Origin: Pogona vitticeps
Taxonomy: Eukaryota > Chordata > Lepidosauria > Squamata > Agamidae
NCBI RefSeq assembly: GCF_051106095.1
Contig: NC_135791.1
Coordinates: 7,299,001 to 7,363,000 of the forward strand
DNA: 64,000 nucleotides
Direction of reading: 5' to 3'
Position numbers and translations under genes: made by a program. Below, piece by piece: positions 38,762 through 64,000 of the stretch (the first letter of the stretch is position 1; every line of letters starts with the position of its first letter). A model generated the notes under the pieces. It did not search any database and had not been told where the DNA came from. It saw only the letters and a program-made list of their open reading frames with translations.

Positions 38762-39307
38762 ACTTGGTTGCTGTGTTTCATTATCTAAAGAGAGCACTTA
38801 GACCCTACATTCCAAAATATGACTGAGTTTGACTGTAGTTCTCCAAAGTTTGAAACACCCAACCAAACATTTGAACCTCCTTGCCTTTGTTTTTTTGCCT
38901 CCTTCCCAAATGTTTTAACTTCTAGCCTGATTAGGAGTTCTAAAAAACTCACAACCTTGCACGTTTTGTGCATTTACAATCAATCCTAAGAAAGGTATTG
39001 TCCACCTATGGATTTCAACTTTGGTTTTATTCCTAGGGATAAACACAGCCTCTTCCCAATATGGTCTCTAAACGAGATGAACTGTGGAACAGGCATACGA
39101 AGTTCAATGAACATTAAAATAATGATGATGGGGGATAGGGAGTAAACAAGAGGGTCATTATCTATTGCTGAAATATTTTTCCTTCATTCAGCAGTCTAAT
39201 CAGAGAATCAGAAAAGCAAATTAGAGGAAAAAAAGTAGCCGTGTGATCAGTCCATAGAAACTGGTTTCTGATTTGAGTAATAAAATCATTATATTCTAAA
39301 CTAAGCT
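38762..39307. other. Intergenic stretch, nothing recognised
   Basis: A/T-leaning sequence with no exon or repeat ends seen. Confidence 0.5.
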
Positions 39308-39495
39308 TTAGCCACAGCTAGAGAGAGATAGGACAAGGACTCAGGAGACCTGGGTTCAAATCCCCACTCAGCCAAGGACACACATCAGGGAAGGGAGTGA
39401 GTGGAACTGGTAAAATCACTCCTTAAATATCTCACTTACCTTAAAAGCCCTAGGGTTGCTATAAGTCAGTTTCAACTTGAAAGCACATCATGTGC
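39308..39495 (+). mobile_element. tRNA-derived SINE, sense
   Basis: The head has GGACTCAGGAGACCTGGGTT followed by CAAATCCCC (B-box region). The 3' part GGGTTGCTATAAGTCAGTTTC and AACTTGAAAGCACATCATG is shared, inverted, with the copies at 4792, 7288 and 49362. Confidence 0.7.
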
Positions 39496-40014
39496 ACACA
39501 CAGAGAGATAATTGCAGTTAAGCATTGCAAGTTGACTAACTTAGCCTAGAACATCCATGACCAACAGTTGCACATCGGTTAAATTCTCAGGAAATTGTTC
39601 CTCATTCCCAGCTTTTCAGCTGGGGAGACAAGTTTCAATGGAAGTGGTGGTTGAAAAGTTAACACAATATTTTTTTTTCCTAGATTGAATAATACTTTTA
39701 CTGAAGGTGTTACTAAGAATTTACAAACAAGGCGAGCTTTCTAGTTCTCCCAAATGCTTCAATGGGCAAAGATGACATAACAGGGGAATAAAATTTCAGT
39801 AATGATGGATCAACGATGCTTAGCTGCTCTTGTATCTCCCTCTACTGGTAGCTAAAGCTGATCTCAGACAAGAGCATGACTAGAAAGGGGATTTAGAATG
39901 GCACCGCGTCAGTTAGGAAAATATGTTTTTAAAAAGTTAGAGAAAATGGAAATGGAGTAGGGGGGTTTCTCACTTTTAATGTCACAACCCCATATATCTG
40001 TCATCACCACAGAA

Positions 40015-40517
40015 AACCTCACCCACAGCCCTATTTGGGAGCAGGTGAACCAACCAACAAAAGTCCGAATAGTCAAAGCTATGGTTTTTCCTGTAGTGAT
40101 GTATGGAAGTGAGAGCTGGACCATAAAGAAGGCTGACAGCCGAAGAATTGATGCTTTTGAATTGTGGTGCTAGAGGAGGGTCTTGAGAGTCACCTGGACT
40201 GCAAAGAGAACAAACCTATCCGTTCTGAAGGAAATCAACCCTGAGTGCTCACTGGAAGGACAGGTCCTGAAGCTGAGGCTCCAATACTTTGGCCATCTCA
40301 TGAGAAGAGAAGACTCCCTAGAAAAGACCTTGATGTTGGGAAAGTGTGAAGGCAAGGGGAGAAGGGGACGACAGAGGACAAGATGGTTGGACAGGGTCAC
40401 TGAAGCGACCAACATGAATTTGACCAAACTCCAGGAGGCAGTGGAAGACAGGAGGGCCTGGCCTGCTCTGGTCCATGGGGTCACGAAGAGTCGGACATGA
40501 CTTAACGACTAAACAAC
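40015..40517 (+). mobile_element. BovB LINE 3' end, sense
   Basis: It encodes AMVFPVVMYGSESWTIKKAD, then after one in-frame stop RTNLSVLKEINPECSLEGQV, LRLQYFGHLMRREDSLEKTL, RWLDRVTEATNMNLTKLQEA and LVHGVTKSRT. It ends in AAACAACAACAAAA. 5'-truncated. Little decayed apart from one in-frame stop, so a fairly recent copy. Confidence 0.9.
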
Positions 40518-40699
40518 AACAAAACTAATCAAGAGTAACAAGAACCTGACACCATGTTACACTCTTCTTTCACCCTTTTGTTCGGGGGTTTTAGACCCTC
40601 TTCTGTGGTGCCGGGTAGGTGTTATTCACTCATCCGTGTTGCTCTTTAGGACAATTTACCTGGCAGGAAAAAAGAAAACAACGGTTTTACTGCACAGCT

Positions 40700-40965
40700 C
40701 TTGGCTGCATAGCTCAGTCAGTTGGGCGCCTGGTGGCAGAGCCTGAAGTTGTCAGCTTGATTCCCCACTATGCCTCCAGGAGGAAGAACCAGCTTATGTA
40801 GCCTTGGGCAAGCTGTGTGGATCCAGAACAACCCCCCCCCCCAAAAAAAGAAGAGATTGGTACATCTCTTTTGAATACTCTCAATCTGGAAAACCCTAGA
40901 AAGGATCTCCGTAAATCAGAATTGACTTGACAGCACCTGGTTATTGTTGCTGCTGCTATTATTTA
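40700..40965 (+). mobile_element. tRNA-derived SINE (squamate type)
   Basis: The tRNA-like head has an A box (TAGCTCAGTCAGTTGGG) and a B-box-like GCTTGATTCCCC. The body is GAAGAACCAGCTTATGTAGC and CTTGGGCAAGCTG. The 3' part AATTGACTTGACAGCACCTG is shared with the SINE at 56475-56707. It is not a tRNA gene: the head does not fold to a full acceptor stem and is followed by a SINE body. Confidence 0.8.
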
Positions 40966-41499
40966 GCACATATGGAGCCAAAGCAGAGGCAGCCTCTGTT
41001 CCACTCATTAGCTTTGGCAGAAACTAGCATTTCACTCTCCCTTGATACATTTTAATCCCAAATTATTGCAGGAAGGATCACTTCTGAACCAACATTTGTG
41101 GGCCACTCCTTGAATTTCTTCAAGGAAGCAGACTTATCACGCTAGCTTCGGATGCTGCAAGGTGTCTGGGGCAGAAACCTGTACGGTTACATTTATTTTT
41201 ATTTTAATCTTTCTTCTTCAAAAGACCCAAGGCGGTGCACGTCCTGAAAGGACAACATCAAAGCTAACAGCAGCGCAGGTGTCACAGACAGCCGCCGCGC
41301 AAAGAATCAGAGTGGGGTGGCGCTGTTTTACAACTGATGAAAAGTTTCGTGAGTTTGGAAAAGTTACTTTTTTAAAAAAAATAACGACCGTTCTCAGAAT
41401 CTCTCAGCCGTTCTCAGAGTCTCTCAACCTGGAAGTTTCTGGGAGGTGTCGACCCGAAAAATATTTTTCCTCCCCCAAAAATGCTGAAAATGTGGAGGA
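40966..41499. other. Intergenic stretch upstream of CNKSR1
   Basis: No exon recognised. A 39-bp near-tandem TCTCAGAATCTCTCAGCCGT / TCTCAGAGTCTCTCAACC pair lies near 41393-41430. Confidence 0.5.
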
Positions 41500-41999
41500 C
41501 AAATGGTTGTTCTCGTTTGGGCAGGACGCGTTCCTCCCACGGGGAAAGGCGCCGGGGAGGGCAGCGTGGCTTTGCCACCCCCAAACTTCAGGGCGATGAA
41601 GCCCGAGCAACCGGTTTGGAGTCGAAACAAATGGGGGGGTGGGAAGGGGAGCGGTTCGGAACTACTCTGGGCGGGACCAGAACATGATGAACTAACTCCC
41701 TTGAGGATGGCGAGGGAATGAGCGCAGATGAGAAACTGGGGTGAATTGTTCCCCCCCCATGTCGCCCCCACCGCACCCCGCTCTACTCCAGCCTGGATCC
41801 CCGCCTACGAGAAACAGCACTTTATAGAGAAGGCGGGCTTCGCGGCTTGAGTGACACGAGGGAGGGACCAACCGGGAGCCGGGCTGATCGGGTGGAACCC
41901 GCAGGTGCGTCCCAGGTTTCGCCCGCCAGCTCCCCTGACGCGGAAGCAGGAGGAGCGAACAGGGACCGAACCCGGGGAGAGGGGGGGCTCCCATCTGCC

Positions 42000-63960
<21,961 letters not shown>

Positions 63961-64000
63961 GTACGTGGCATCTCTTCATTTCTCCCTTCTCTGGGGGCAT

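Noticed and set aside
40700-40775. Possible tRNA gene
   Set aside because: A- and B-box words are present but the acceptor stem does not pair and a SINE body follows; a relative lies at 56475.

Overview
The window looks like a squamate reptile (lizard-type) chromosome. It has spliced vertebrate genes with GT/AG introns, three copies of the tRNA-derived Sauria SINE, several BovB (RTE) LINE pieces, L2-, CR1- and L1-type LINE ends, many TA-flanked Tigger-like MITEs, hAT MITEs and long microsatellites. I cannot name the species. There is no prokaryotic operon, CRISPR array or phage.

Three genes follow the order of human 1p36.11. (1) A C1orf232 homologue lies on the minus strand (9669 to 3841, four coding exons, 193 aa). 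(2) ZNF593 lies on the plus strand (15547-19702, three coding exons, 130 aa, CpG-rich promoter). (3) CNKSR1 lies on the plus strand from 42000 and runs off the right edge. Thirteen coding exons are visible, covering SAM, CRIC, PDZ and part of the linker; the PH domain is beyond the window. Between ZNF593 and CNKSR1 I infer a fourth, very small minus-strand gene. Its two coding exons (36402-36352 and 26590-26444) give a 65-aa protein with one membrane helix. By place, strand and size it could correspond to human ZNF593OS.

The 9.8-kb intron of that small gene holds a whole-looking LTR retrotransposon (26746-33021, minus strand). It has near-identical LTRs, a 5-bp target duplication and one 1499-codon gag-pol frame. 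In that frame integrase comes before reverse transcriptase, and the Gag resembles the SCAN domain. Both traits mark the Gmr1-like branch of Ty3/gypsy, which is thought to be the source of vertebrate SCAN domains.

Layout: 1-3570 repeats (LTR-like fossil, two DNA-transposon MITEs); 3571-9669 C1orf232 homologue; 9670-15450 intergenic with CR1 and two opposed BovB pieces; 15450-19920 ZNF593, its first exon bracketed by a ~280-bp direct repeat; 19920-25832 intergenic with one coding-like unassigned exon candidate and an L2 end; 26444-36402 small membrane-protein gene with the LTR element in its intron; 36403-41500 repeats; 41500-64000 CNKSR1 with MITE- and SINE-rich introns. Splice sites and homologies were judged by eye from remembered family sequences; no database search was run.
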